From the NCBI GenBank assembly GCA_963682175.1, contig OY821772.1, forward strand, positions 20,576,743 through 20,640,742: a stretch of DNA of 64,000 nucleotides, read 5' to 3'. Position numbers and translations under genes: made by a program. This DNA comes from Triglochin maritima (lineage: Eukaryota; Streptophyta; Magnoliopsida; Alismatales; Juncaginaceae). The notes beneath the pieces are model-generated. The model was not told where the DNA came from. It saw only the letters and a list, made by a program, of their open reading frames with translations, and made no database searches. Below are positions 44,532 through 58,474 of the stretch, piece by piece (position 1 is the first letter of the stretch; each line of letters starts with the position of its first letter).

Positions 44532-46235
44532 TCGACAGCCCGCAAGTACCAACCATCAATCAATCAGAATCATAATCATGTGGAAAATAATACAGAATAT
44601 GACATTCAGTCAATAAGCACAATCAAGAGACATGCATCACAAATAAAATGCATGCATATCAATTTGAAACCCCCATTCAGATTCGACCACATCCTGTGCT
44701 TCTGAAATCTATCAATCTGTCAGACGCACACCTGGTAGCTCCACACTAACGACAGACAGCCCTTTCCTCTCTCGGGTGGCTCCACGCTGTCCGTTAGGCA
44801 GCTCTTTCCTAAGTTGCTCTGCTAGAAACATACACACAGCCACAGGACATGTCGACCGAAACACCATCATGCAATCATATGCATATCCATAAAATCAATA
44901 TTAATGCTCAACATGCATGCAACTACGAATATCAAGAGAGACAGACATGATATGAAACTGAAGAATAACGAATCAGTACTTGCCTCAAAATCTCCATCTT
45001 TTTCTTCTCTATATTCTTCTCAAAATTTCATCTTCTCCTAAAACCACACAATCATCCAATAATCTTAATTAGTCCATTAAGATATTTGATTATTAACTCA
45101 ACTAAAAATTCAGGATATTACATTCTACCCTCCTTAAAAGAAATTTCGTCCTCGAAATTTTAATTCAACATCATATCATTTGGAATTCACATATCCATAT
45201 TAAAATAGACTCTCACATCTAAAACAGTTTGATCCAAATCAAAACAAAATTTTCAATCCTACTTTCATTAAATCTAAAATTCATCTCCAACTATTTATTC
45301 ATAATTTGGATAGCAAATCCAACCAAGTCGAAATTCACATTTTGAACTCAAGTCCGAATAACTCCAAATTCATATTCAAATCAATAGTCGAAACTTCTAA
45401 ATCTAAATTCTGACTAATTCCGATTCAATCAAAAATTTCTATTTCAAATCCGATTCCGACTAATTCCGAGGATCGTATTGCTCTGATACCATTTGTAACG
45501 CCCCGAGCCCGGACAACTGATCACCCGCCCGAACCCGGTGCGTTAAGATACGATCCACGATCCTGACCGCTGCGCACTCTGATATTTAAATCCATCTGAT
45601 AGGCCCATAATTAATCTGAAAAATATAATCAACAATTTGTGAGCTCGACAGCCCACAAGTACCAACCATCAATCAATCAGAATCATAATCATGTGGAAAA
45701 TAATACAGAATATGACATTCAGTCAATAAGCACAATCAAGAGACATGCATCACAAATAAAATGCATGCATATCAATTTGAAACCCCCATTCAGATTCGAC
45801 CACATCCTGTGCTTCTGAAATCTATCAATCTGTCAGACGCACACCTGGTAGCTCCACACTAACGACAGGCAGCTCTTTCCTCTCTCGGGTGGCTCCACGC
45901 TGTCCGTTAGGCAGCTCTTTCCTAAGTTGCTCTGCTAGAAACATACACACAGCCACAGGACATGTCGACCGAAACACCATCATGCAATCATATGCATATC
46001 CATAAAATCAATATTAATGCTCAACATGCATGCAACTACGAATATCAAGAGAGACAGACATGATATGAAACTGAAGAATAACGAATCAGTACTTGCCTCA
46101 AAATCTCCATCTTTTTCTTCTCTATATTCTTCTCAAAATTTCATCTTCTCCTAAAATCACACAATCATACAATAATCTTAATTAGTCCATTAAGATATTT
46201 GATTATTAACTCAACTAAAAATTCAGGATATTACA
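44532..46235 (-). mobile_element. Copy 2: non-coding LTR element, truncated at the junction
   Basis: This matches 21309-23012. The outer 151 bp of the left LTR and its target-site copy are missing, while the right LTR (45494-46235) and the right ATTGG (46236-46240) are kept. The truncation shows the duplication postdates the insertion. Confidence 0.9.
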
Positions 46236-46240
46236 ATTGG

Positions 46241-47471
46241 ATACCTCCAAATCTCAAAGACTTGGTACTCTTCCGCGCGCCTCGCACTCCAAGCCACCAA
46301 TTGTGCACTTCTCTTGTCTCTCATGTAGCCCCGGCTACAAGACGCGCCCGTTTGGTGCACCCTGGGCGATTCCTCAATTTCAAGGTGGTGACACCTAGGT
46401 TGTATGATTTCTTGTATTTCTTCTTTTGCGTACTCTAATGTAATCATATCCTTTTGAAAACTCATGTGTAATGATGTATCGTTTAAATATTTTATGAGTA
46501 ATGATTCCGTCCTTTCTGGTCTTATTCCCTATGATATCTTGTTTAAAAGTTTCTATTGTTTTCGGGATGTTACAAATATGAACCAACAGTCAGATCACAT
46601 TTAACTAGAACGGGCTTTCCGGTTGGATATCCGTTTCAGTTTCGAAAACATTGGATCTGATCCCGTCTGACGTGAACGGGTTGGGTTTCCTGGTTTGATT
46701 TGGTTTGTGTTCGGCCCAGCCAAGAAGACCTGAATGGTTTGACTTAGAACCAGTTTTTTTTTTCTATTCTATTCTCAGGAAGTGGACTTTAGATGCCGGT
46801 GGTTAATTAGTGGTAGTATTTTTAAGTTTGAGATCATAAAAGTCATGTGGTGGTTGTTACTTGTCATTGTTTCTTCGTGCCTTTAGAATAAAAAAGGGCT
46901 ACGATATCTGGGTTGTTACTTGTCATTGTTTCTTCGTGGGCATCCATACCGCATAATTACATCTTCGATACTACTTAATCCGTGGTTAAAAAAATATGTT
47001 TCCTTTGTAGTTTGTACTCTTGGACAGTATGAGATTTATTTTTCTAATACCATATTAAATTTGATTGTTGGACCGCCTCCTTCAGATGGGAAACAATTCT
47101 GTCATAGGTTGTTAAATAATCTTGATTTTGAGGAATATCAAAATGTACGTCCAGTGGTTGATACCTGCCAGAAGCAGGATTTATGTTGGGACATTGCGAC
47201 ATGCTTTACAAAGCAAAGAAATTAGATGACAGATATTTATAGAGAAACCTTGGAAATCGTATGAGACATTTTGTCTTCGAAGTTTAGAACAGTATGCACA
47301 TCCATATAAGTACTGCACAAACTATGGAAAAACTTATAATATTGATGGTATAAAACTAAAAAACAAACGAACATTACGTTTTGAAGATAAACTACTATGA
47401 AAGGAAAAGAAAAGAAAACTTCTTAAATGCAGAAACACCCCTTACATGGTTCACACTTTAAGTTCTTCAAA
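46241..47471. other. Copy 2: split gypsy LTR end and spacer
   Basis: It corresponds to 23018-24248. The gypsy LTR end GGGATGTTACA is at 46574. The unassigned 101-residue frame is at 46920-47225 with one N-to-D change. Confidence 0.5.
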
Positions 47472-47764
47472 TAGGGGTGAGCAAAACCCGGTCCGGTCTG
47501 GGTTTTTGGACCGGACCGGACCGGACCGGAACCAACCGGTCCGGGTTCCGGTCCGGACCGAAACAAAAAAATTGGATCCGGTCCGGTCCAATTTTTTATT
47601 ATTTTAAATTTAAAGTAAAAAATTGGGTTTTTGGACCGGACCAAACCGGTCCGGTCCGGTCTCCGGTCTCCGGTCCGACCCTTCGAATTTTTTCCGGTCC
47701 GATCCAGTTTTCGGTCCGGACCTGAATTTTTTTCCGGTCCGGTCCGGACCGATGCTCAGCCCTA
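47472..47764 (+). mobile_element. Copy 2: hAT-type MITE with GGACC repeats
   Basis: It is identical in layout to 24249-24551 but 10 bp shorter through loss of two GGACC pentamers near 47640. The TSD TCTTCAAA is kept on both sides. Confidence 0.8.
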
Positions 47765-49282
47765 TCTTCAAATATGCATTTGACAAGAAAGAAATTATAT
47801 GATATGATGAATGTCCCCGTAACATTCCAATTATTAGCACTAGTGTTGTAAGAGCGTTTGGATCGTGCGCCCCACGACCCCCACGACCTGGTCACCAGGT
47901 CGTTTAAACGACCGGGTCGACGACCTGGCTGTTTGTACCCGCACGTTTTTTAAAGTGTTTTTTTCGTTTTTTTGGTTTTCATTTTAATTTTTTTTTGAAA
48001 ATACCTTTTCTAATTTTTTTGATTTTGTAGAATTTTTTTCAGAATTTTTTCAAATTTTTTCCAAAATCAACCCCGAAATGATGTGGAGGAGAGATATGTG
48101 TTGTGGTGGGTTATGGTTAAGAGGTTAATAATGTAGGAAACAGAAGAAAATGGGTTGAGGAGAAATAAAATTGACTTTAGAAGAGAGAGAAAACTTAATT
48201 GAAAGAGAAAAAAAACTCATGACCAGATCGTCCAAATCATGATTACGGATGATCTAAAAAAGACAACCAACGACCTCCGTCGGCTTCAAAGCAAGAACCA
48301 AAAACAGCTTTGTGTCTGTTGGTGTCCCCAATTCCAGTGAAATGTGAAGTCATGACCTTTCTGTAGTAACAACCCCTATTATTGATATTATTAAAATTAA
48401 AACCAACCAGCTACAACAACACTTACTCTAGATATTAGAATCTATTACTTTCAGAATACTAAAAAAACGAGTTAAAAAAATACAAATATTCTTTTGACAA
48501 ATTCTCCAGACTCCAGAGTAGTTCCTTTGGACAAAGAGGACTGACTCGATGAAAGTTAATTTCTTATACAAATAACGAAAATTTTGTTTCAAACATTCTA
48601 CGTATGTTGGATTTGGTCAAGTACTGGAGCCGAAGTAGAATTGGTGGTATTCTCTTCAATAAACGGAAACCTATATAAATATATGATAATGGTGCAATTT
48701 CGTAACCTAAATAATCTTGGAAGAGAGTGACACCGTTATCTCTAAAATTTATCTAAAATTATAGTATTAAAACTTCTAATAAATTTTATTTAAATCCTGA
48801 CATGTCTGAACAAATTGACCAAATATTCGTTAAGCGTCGACTTCAATACGATGGGTGGTTCATGTTAGATTTTATTTTAGATTTATGAATTTTTTCTGGT
48901 CAATAATAATGAAAATGGAGGATTTTTTACAAAATAGGAAAGGAAATTTAGAATCATAGTTAAAGAATACAAAAAAAAACTGAAGCGAATCACACTGTAA
49001 GTTACAAATATGATACCTGACACAAATCCGCACGCTGGTGAAGATGAACTACGGGTTCAAATAAAATACTGAATTGCTAAACATCGTCCCAAAATTACTT
49101 AAATCGTCCTTTGAAATTACCATTTTGCCCTTCTCTCATTTCTACTGTTATAACGCGACATTTTACCCTCCTATCACACATCTCTCTTCATATTCCTCTT
49201 ATAATCATAAAAATAATGTTTTGGAGGTCAGTAATGAACCAACGGACGCCCCAGTGTACTCGAATCTGGTAAAATATCTAAC
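47765..49282. other. Copy 2: AT-rich spacer
   Basis: It corresponds to 24552-26070, including the short hairpin (about 47883-47903). No gene. Confidence 0.4.
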
Positions 49283-49572
49283 ATCTTTTTAATAAAAAAA
49301 TAATAAAAAATTACGGGCGTCCGACGGAACCGCCCCCACGTAGGAGGGGGCGTCTGGCTAAGACGCATTCCCCATGGGGGCGGCGTTTTACCCAGACGCC
49401 TTACCCATCGGGGAGGCGTTTTACCCAGACGCTCCGCCCATGGGACAGGCGTCCGTGTAAGACGCCTCCCCCATGGGAGAGGCGTCTTAGCCAGACGCCC
49501 CCTCCTACGTGGGGGCGGCTCCATCGGACGCCCGTAATTTTTTATTATTTTTTATTATTTTTTTAAAAAGAT
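49283..49572. mobile_element. Copy 2: foldback element with 33-bp palindromic units
   Basis: Same structure and apparently same sequence as 26071-26360. Confidence 0.75.
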
Positions 49573-49943
49573 AATTGATTATAAATTTAGATAATTGTTA
49601 AATTAATTAATAAGTTAATAATTACTATATTCGGATGACCGATACCTCTTTGGTACACCGAAAATTCAAAAATTTCCATATCCAACAATTTCAAAATCCA
49701 AAAAATTTCGAGCGAGACCCCCGAACGACCTGTCGAGGTGGTATTTGTAAGTCAGGATGTTTTACCACCGGGGGATTTGGAACTTTAAAAATGTTGGATC
49801 TGGAATTTTTTTGAATCTCCATCACTTGCAAAAAAACTCATTGTAATCCGACCGGTTACCACCGAAAACTTGCAAAGAAACGTCAAATAATTTGAGATAA
49901 CACACCGTATAATTTTAATTTGACAAAAAAATTAAAAAAAATG

Positions 49944-50167
49944 GGACGTCTAGCTAAGACGTCTGTACCATCGTGGCGGCGTCTGGCTAAGACTCCTCCA
50001 CCATGGTTGGGGCGTCTTAGCGAGACGCTTACACCATGGTAGAGGCGTCTGGCTAAGACGCCTATACCATCGTGGAGGCGTCTGGCTAAGACGCCTCAAC
50101 CATGGTGGAGGCGTCTTAGCCAGACGCCTCCACGATGGTGCAGGCGTCTTAGCCAGACGCCCGAGTC
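49944..50167. repeat. Copy 2: second array of 33-bp palindromic units
   Basis: Same as 26732-26955; I see no unit-number change between the copies. Confidence 0.75.
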
Positions 50168-51245
50168 GGAAAAAAAAATCCGTCTCCGTTACTTCGCCTG
50201 ATCTAGGTGTTTCGCCAGACATTTTCGTGGTGTTGGTACTAGGAATGTTAGTAAAACTGAGTCAAAAATCTTGTTTAAAGACACGGGACGGTATGGGTAT
50301 TAAATATATTGTTAAGGGCAATTTGGTAATTTCAATGGACGATTTAAGTAGTTTTGGAGCGACGTTTAGTAGTTCCCATAAAATAGTCTTGTCTTGTCTT
50401 GTCTTGTGAGACGATAGGTTTAAAGTTAATATCGTTCATTATCTATTAAATTAGCACCGCAATAATTACCATATTGCTTGAACTTTTCTCTCATCCAATA
50501 ATTCACATTAATTATTAAGTATAAATATAAAGGAAGTTGTATGATTACGACAATTAATCATGCAAACGTTGACATCACATTATCTTATCCAGTAATATAA
50601 ATATGGATGTACAAAAATTGTATTATTTGTCAAACATCCGGTGCATTTCAACGTCGAGGTATATTTCATCTGAATTGGTATAGATGTTATAAAAATAGGG
50701 TATTGAATAATGGAATAAGAGACTAGGTTTCCGAAAAAATATTCTCTTTTATTATATACATCATGTGTCAATTCTACTGTAGATTTCTCTAATAGACCAA
50801 GGAGAAAATTTAGAAGAGAAAGTAATTACTTTAAGGAAATTACAATCTTTATAAAATGAAAGTGAATCATCCACGTATATCTTTGATTTAATAACATTTC
50901 TATTAGATATTCACCTTAATATACGTTGTCAAGTTTGTCTCATTAAAAATCTTATAAAGAAAATGCAGAACATATATATAATTCTCCCTCTTATTTAGAC
51001 ATACATGTACAATACTCTCTTGGACATTACTTTATTATGTTTATATCATTGAAAATCTTGCCATGAAAATCAGTGGAAAAATTAGTTATGTAAAAAAATG
51101 TATGCAGTATGCTAACAAACATCTCAGAAGTTTTCTTAAAAACATTTAGCCTCGAATGGAAAATTGGGAACACGAGAAAGTATAACCATAAGAGTTATGC
51201 ACTTTGCCCTTCGTAGAGAGTCATCCTTCAAGTGACATCTTTCAT
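50168..51245. other. Copy 2: AT-rich spacer, no gene recognised
   Basis: It corresponds to 26956-28033. Confidence 0.4.
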
Positions 51246-52988
51246 TGTAACATCCTCAAACACAGCGGAAAATTTAAAATTTAAAACATACAGTCAAGTG
51301 AGGACATTACAGAAGAACATACGCACAAGTGCACCAACATATAATATATATATGTGATCAAGTTTACAAAAGAATGTGATTACATCAAAATCTCATAAAC
51401 ATAAAGTATACACGTGTAATCACAACCACCTCAAAAAGGAAGTCAAGCAAGATCCGGTCCCGAGCGACCCCTCCGCAGTCACCACCCGCCTATCGCCGCT
51501 CTCGGCCTGAAAGCAGACATGAAACATGTCTGAGTTTCCAGAAGAAAACCCCGTATGCCAAACCCTAACACATATATGAAGAATAATGAAAAATGCAATG
51601 AACCACAAATATCACAACCAACACAACTGCTAAGTTCCCGGGACCTCTCTCCCGGCCATAGCCAAAACAACAATCCGGGTCTCAAGGGTCCTCTCACCCC
51701 AACCCCGCCAACACTCGTGCACACAAGGCACCGCCGGTCCAAAACACGGCCACACAACCCAACTCTTGTCTCAGTGTTACCGGAGTCACGGTTTTGCATC
51801 AATTGTCGGAGCTACGACGACAAATAAAACATGCCTCATTCGCCGGAGCCACGGCTTTGCCTCAATTGCCGGAGCCACGGCGACAGTTATTACAATCCCC
51901 CTCCACGTGTCACTACTGATCGCTATAGGGTCGGCCTGTCCGTCCGTCGCCCCAAAAGGGCCGGTGAACCCATCGCCTTCTAGCCAATCAATAGTAACAC
52001 AAACACACCAAAACTGTGTAAAATGGTCGAACAAAAACCATCTTTCGGTCGACCGTTCCTCACCCAGAGAACTGACCCAACCGAAAAACCCGCCAAACGA
52101 TCGAACGACAAAAAGAGTCCGGTCGACCGAAAAGCACCAGTAAGAAATCCATTTTCGCAAACCACGATAAAACGGTCAGACGACCCCAAACTTCCGGTCG
52201 ACCGAAAACCACCAGTAGGACTCACCAACAGTCCACACTACACGGTCGACCGAAACCACACTTCCGGTCGATCGGTCATTAAGCTAACTTAAGTTGTCGA
52301 TCGGACGAGTCAAACAGGTGGTCGACCGTTTAGATGGTCAACGCTCCAACCGACCTACAACAGTACTTTCGGTCGAACGGCAAAGGGGTCCCGTTCGACC
52401 GAAAATACCCAGGACGTCTTTCTCTCGCTAAAATTGCACAACCGGTCGACCGCCCAAAGGGCATCGTTCGACCGTTGCGAGGAATTCGCTCAAAAAAAAC
52501 TATAAGCGGTCGACCGAACCCAGAACACCGGTCGACCGATTTTAGTGCAGAAGCTGCTGTGCAGGTCCGACGAGCCAAAACGGCCTACCGTCGACCGCTC
52601 CCACCCCCACACTAATAATAGGTGAGCGTAAAAGCAAGTTTGACATACCTTAAGGCTTGAAGAAGCCTTAGAAGAACAACGGCGAGCGTTTCCACGAGAT
52701 AGCTCAAACTCCGGCAACCTCTGATCAACTCGACGCGGCAACAACCCGAGCTCCTCCGGCGACTCCAACTCCACGCACGACGCCGACTCTTCACTTGCTG
52801 CCGAGGGAGACGAGTCTAGAGAGAGAGAGAGTGAATGAGAGAGATGAGATCGTGAGAGAGAGAGAGAGAGAGAGAGTAAAACCAACCTTTTATACTCCTC
52901 CCACACTCGATCTCAGCCGTCCATGTTAATCCACCACTAAACCTCTCCTAAACACAGTTAAAACATAAGCAAGGGTTAGGATCTAACA
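51246..52988 (-). mobile_element. Copy 2: solo LTR member 2, TSD TTCAT
   Basis: It corresponds to 28034-29786 with a shorter (AG)n. One array site is altered (GGTCGACCGG to GGTCGAACGG near 52376). The splice-like donor and acceptor are unchanged. Confidence 0.85.
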
Positions 52989-53383
52989 TTCATAGTACAA
53001 ATTTAAATATGAAACCTAGAGGTATACAGGGTTTATTGAACAATCTATTGTCACTGAAGCGAATTTGATGAACATTTATTTCATAATATAACAAGATTTC
53101 ACAAATAAAAAATGATGAATTTTGTGTGTGCTACAGTCCTCAAATACCACTGTGGAAGCATTACTAATTGAGCATAAATCGTATGAACTATGGAGATGTC
53201 ACCTCAAAACATTATCCAGAAACAATCTCAAATATCTCATACTATGTATTGAATATCTCACATTGATCGGAGATCATAATGACTAAAATTGCTTCACAAA
53301 CTTGCATAAAAATCACAATGTCCTTACAAATTAGAAAATAATAGTTTGTGATTTTAGATAATACATATCAAATGTATAGGAAA

Positions 53384-55538
53384 TGTAACATCCCGAAACA
53401 ACAGAAATTTACAAATTTAATAATCAAGAGATTATCAGAATAACTCATCAACGGGAATGTTACTCATATAAATCAATAGTCTGTGCACCAATAATACAAC
53501 AGAGTTTGTCAAAAGACGTGATTACAACAATATAACGAAAAACAGGTACAAGCAATCACAACGACCTCGAAGAGTCCGAAGAGGATCCTGGTCCCAAAAT
53601 GTGTGCGCCCGCTGTCACCACCCGACAGAACCTACTGCGGTCCTGAAACATGAATCAAACAACGATGCCTGAGTTTCACATTAGGAAACCCCGTATGCCA
53701 AGCTCGCCTATATGAATGCAACAGTACGGCAAATGAAGATATCATACTAGTAGCATGTCATATCACATCTGCAATGCATCAAATCCCTCCAAAAGAAAAC
53801 GGGACATCAGTCCAACAACACAAGTACCCTCAATAGGGTCCACAAGGACATCAGTCCAGCAACAACAACGGGTCTCCCTCGGAAACCTACCGTAGGCACA
53901 TACGGTCTTACAGACAGTACGCGATGCACCCCCACACGTGACTTCTCGAGCCAAAGGGATCAGTGAGGAGCGTCCGCACTATACGGTCTTACAGACAGTA
54001 CGCGATGCACCCGCGCACGTAACCGCGTGGTCTACACCACCTCGACGGAGCCGTAGCCTGGTCGGTCAACATCCCAAGATAGGTGCCCAATCGGGGATCA
54101 TCACCGGAACAACATCGGCGGCAACACCAGCACAACATCGGCGGTACAACGTACGTCTGGCACAACATCGGACGACACAACCACAAGCCGGAACATCGTC
54201 GGCACCATCATCGCCGGTAATAACCTCGGCGGCATCGCCGGCACAACCTCGGCGGTACAACATACGTCCGACACAACATCGGACGGGTCCAGACCGTAGT
54301 CTGCAGGGTCATCATGCTCCACGAGCCATGCGTCAACACGCATTGGGATCCGCGATCCCTCAGGTCTTCTACTCTACAGAGAGTCAAGCAACAACGTGTC
54401 ACACCACGGTCCATCACGGAGGTGGTGACCCAAGTGTCCACACTCTTCCACACGGTGGTCCCTGGGCAGGCACGAGCACGTACCCGTCGTCACCTCTCGG
54501 CTCACGCTTTAAGCGAGGACACAGCTTTCCGTGGACAAAGTTGATACAAACACCACGACCAGGAATTCAGTTCTGCACACAAACGGTCGACCGAAAAAGC
54601 CTAACCAGTTGACCGTCCCCAATAGGTTCAGTCGACCAAAAGTCTACAACGGTCGAACTATTCTGCGCATCACTTAAGTCCCAACGGTCGAACATCAGTC
54701 TAAACCGGTTGACCGAATACGAGGTCAAAATCCGGAGTTGGTCAAAAACAACAAGTCTATTCGGTCGACCGACTCAGGGGTCCCGGTCAACCAAAAACTA
54801 CTAGGGTCATCCTAATAGTCTACGTCATATAACGGTCAAACGATTTATCGAAAACGACCGAACAACATACAATATTATCAAGTACACTTAAGTTCCGGTA
54901 ACCTACAAGGGACAGTCAACCGAAATCCGACAGTAAGCCTCCAACTCACCAACACACAAGCAACCGGTCGACCGCCACCTTGGCATCGTTCGACCGGTGT
55001 TGGTTAAAGTCGGGCAAAAGGTAAAACCGGTCGATCGCCCGAAGGCACCGGTCGACCGTTGGTCGACAACAACCTTGCACCAGCCAAGGATTTTACGTCG
55101 TTCTCTCGTCGCCGGCGAGGTCTTCGACCTCCCGCGACTGACCACAACTTCCCACCAACGTGGGGAACAACAAAACCACACTAAAAGCCGACATACCTCA
55201 AGAAGAAGACGGAACGCGACGGAGTTCGTTCAACGTCGACGCCCGACCGCAACCTCCGCACTCACGCCCGCGTCACCGCAACGCCGGAGTCAACACCACC
55301 ACCTTTGGTCGCTGGAAAAGAAGAGAGAAAGAGTGAGAGAATGCAAGAGTGAGAGAGAGATGGGTGTGGTTTTTATCTTCTCCACAAGCACAAAACCCAA
55401 CCCAACCATCACCCTACACCTCCTACACCACACTATTCTCCTCCCCTTGCCCACGTACAACACTGTGCACGCCCCTTCCCCATGCTAAACCACCACTAAT
55501 CACGGGATTAGCCCTAATCAGGGGTTAGGAACTTAACA
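53384..55538 (-). mobile_element. Copy 2: solo LTR member 3, TSD GGAAA
   Basis: It corresponds to 30182-32336 with about three substitutions. Donor and acceptor motifs are intact. Confidence 0.85.
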
Positions 55539-55543
55539 GGAAA

Positions 55544-55768
55544 CATCACCAATGTAAATCTTTATCATATAAGTAACAAATAAACACGAATACAACCATA
55601 ATTGAAGGTAACAAAAAAAAATGTTGAACATCATCTAAATGTTTATGAAAATATTGTGCCTAGATAGAGCCTTTAATTATAAATATTAATCGGCCATAAC
55701 CTTTTTGGTTTGATATATATAATTTGCAAGATTCAGGTAAGGAACTTCATGTCATCATCTTTTTGGTT

Positions 55769-55814
<46 letters not shown>

Positions 55815-56450
55815 GGGATATTTTTGTACTTAGAATATCATTAGTGTGCTTACAAGGTGAGATTTTTTTCATAATATAGTTCTTTAATATTATCTTTATA
55901 TATTTGAACCCTTATTATGATTCGTTTTGAAAAAATACTCAAACCATAGGTCGGGAAAATTATTGACTTTTTTCTAGTCATTTAGTTCAAAATACATCAT
56001 TCAAATAACAAAATATTTCACAGGTTTCCATATCTTAAATGGTTCCTATGACATTTAAGTGATCACAAATAACAAATTTAATTGTAAATTTTGATGTTAA
56101 ATAAAATATGAGCTAATAAGATCAATTTTTCATGTCATTCTTTAAGATATCGTTCATCATACGCATTCTTTTTTGATTGTTCATATAATCTTGCAGAAAT
56201 TATAAAATTCATTTTTTGATTTATTTATTTTCATCATATGTTTTGGTTATCTCGTATAAATATCAATGTCAAGCGACTCATACAAATTTTCAGGCACAAG
56301 ATATACTATTCAAGTAATAGAATGTAATACGAGAGAATAAGTATTTAGATTCTCTTAAAATAGCAAGAGTTATTAAGAAGGCTAATGAATCATTAATGAT
56401 ATTTTTAATTACTTTATATTTCTCTCTCGTATCTACATAATAGATCACAA
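55544..56450. other. Copy 2: AT-rich spacer with (TA)n
   Basis: It corresponds to 32342-33254. The TA run is about 6 bp shorter. Confidence 0.5.
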
Positions 56451-56455
56451 CTTTA

Positions 56456-57844
56456 TGTTGACTTTTTGGCCTTAATCCATATTTTGATGATGTAATTTAA
56501 CCTAATCTTAATTAGGACATGTAGATTAGCACATGTAGTATAATGGTATATATGTTGTATTGTGCTAACATCTACAGGTGATCAAGACTCAAGAAAGAAG
56601 AAAAATCAAGTCAAGACATGTAATCAAGCTGGATTGAAGACATGTATTTTACTTTTCTTTGAGTCTTAGGAACATATGTGAATTGAGCATAACTTAAGCT
56701 AATATCCATGCATTCACACACTAGGTTCCTTAGAGAAGTCACACACAAAATTTCAGATCAATCGGACTTCGATAGGTCATCCAAAACGTAGTCGGAAAAT
56801 CACTAAAACTAAACCTTAAATCCTGTCCGAAAACGTTCGACCGATTGGACCTTTTGTTCGACCGGTTTCAGTAGATTTAGAGTTTTTACATGTCCATTTT
56901 GTTCAACCGATTTGCCTCATAGTTCAACCGATTTCAGTAGTGTTTTGCCCAGACTAAAACGGTCGACCGGTTTTGCCATTTTGTTCGACCGTTCTGGGTT
57001 TTCATGTGACCGTTTTATTTTGTCGTATTCATACAACGGTCATATACGCATAACACTATTCCCAACCGTTCGACCGAACCATCCATTTGTTCAACCGATC
57101 CATTAGTTTTTGTAAGGTTTTGTTCGACCGGTTCAACTTTGGGTCGACCGGTTGGAGACAATTTTTGCTGAATTTGAATTCTGTTTTGTGTGTCTCTTAC
57201 ACAAATCAATCAAATGTTTCCCCAACGGCTAGGAATCTCTTAGAGCTTTTAAATAGAGGATCAAACACAGTTTTACACACAACTCTCCAATTCCTCATAG
57301 TCAAATTCATAGAGAGAAATCCCAAATCCTCAAAGCTCTCATTTAGTGATCTTAAGCTCAAATCTCCACATTATTCATCACTCACACATTTAGCAATTGT
57401 TGTGCTCAGTTAGAGAAGAGTGTGTCCCACTCATTGAGTTGTCAAAGCAAAGACTTCGGTGAAATTCCGAAGAAGAAGCAAGGACTTCGGTGAAAGCCCG
57501 AAGTGAACCTTTCGGATTGTGAGAGGTGGTGCCAAGCTCGGCGAGGGTTGTTCGCGAGCTTGAAGAAGTGTAAAAGGCGTTGCTCCCGGCCCGGAACGGG
57601 GAAGCATAGTGAAGACGCAAGAGGAGCTCGAACGGGGATTCGAGCGGGGCTTGCAAGAGAGGACGTAGGCGGGGCCGAACCTCTGGAAAATCCGACGCAT
57701 CTATTGTGGTTTGCATTGCTTGTTCTACTTGTGTTTGATTATGTCTTAATTTCCGCTGCGCATATCTTGTTAATCAACCAAGTAGCTAATTAGGCTTAAT
57801 TTATTAATTAGAGTTTGTGGACCCATAACCCACACGATCCTACA
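56456..57844 (+). repeat. Copy 2: 5' LTR of the copia element
   Basis: It corresponds to 33260-34648 and is preceded by CTTTA. It matches the copy-1 5' LTR, not the copy-1 3' LTR, at the sites where those two differ, confirming block duplication rather than a new insertion. Confidence 0.92.
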
Positions 57845-57895
57845 TTTGGTATCAGAGCCTCGTTCGTTAATTTTGTTCTTAACCGATAAATTAAC

Positions 57896-58474
57896 ATGGC
57901 TTTTAATGCATCCACACCTTTAGAATCATGTAAACCACCTTAGTTTGATGGTAATAACTTTAGTTCATGGAAATCTAAAATGTCATCATTTATTAAATCT
58001 ATGAACATTAACATGTGGTTTATGATTCAAACTCCATATGAATCACCTAGATGTCATATTAGTAAATGGAGTTTAGAAGATGAGAAAAATGCATCCCTAA
58101 ATGCTAAAGCTATGAATGTCATATTTTGTGCATTAGGAGATGAACTTTTTAATCTTGTTTGCTCATGTGATAGTGCTCATTCTATATGGCAAACATTAGA
58201 AAGGAATTTTGGTGAAAAAGATTCACCATCCGGGGAGAAAGGGGCAACCACTCCGAATGATGTAGCTCGAGCAAAGAAAATGGAGATTAACTCAACATCT
58301 TCATCATCATCAAGCTCATCCGATGGAGAAAGGGAAGATGAGGTATGTTCTAGTTATTCTTCAAGTAGTATTTCAAAAGATAATGCCTATAATTTTAATG
58401 AACTACAAAATGCATTTCAAAGATTATTTGAAAAATATAAAGAACTTCACAAGACTAATCAAGTAGCAAATTGA
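57896..58474 (+). pseudogene. Copy 2: truncated copia gag
   Basis: Same as 34700-35278, with the TAG at codon 16. It lacks the second stop: CGA at 58268-58270 replaces TGA, so the frame from 57980 runs 164 residues until the TGA supplied by the Athila-like LTR. Confidence 0.88.
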
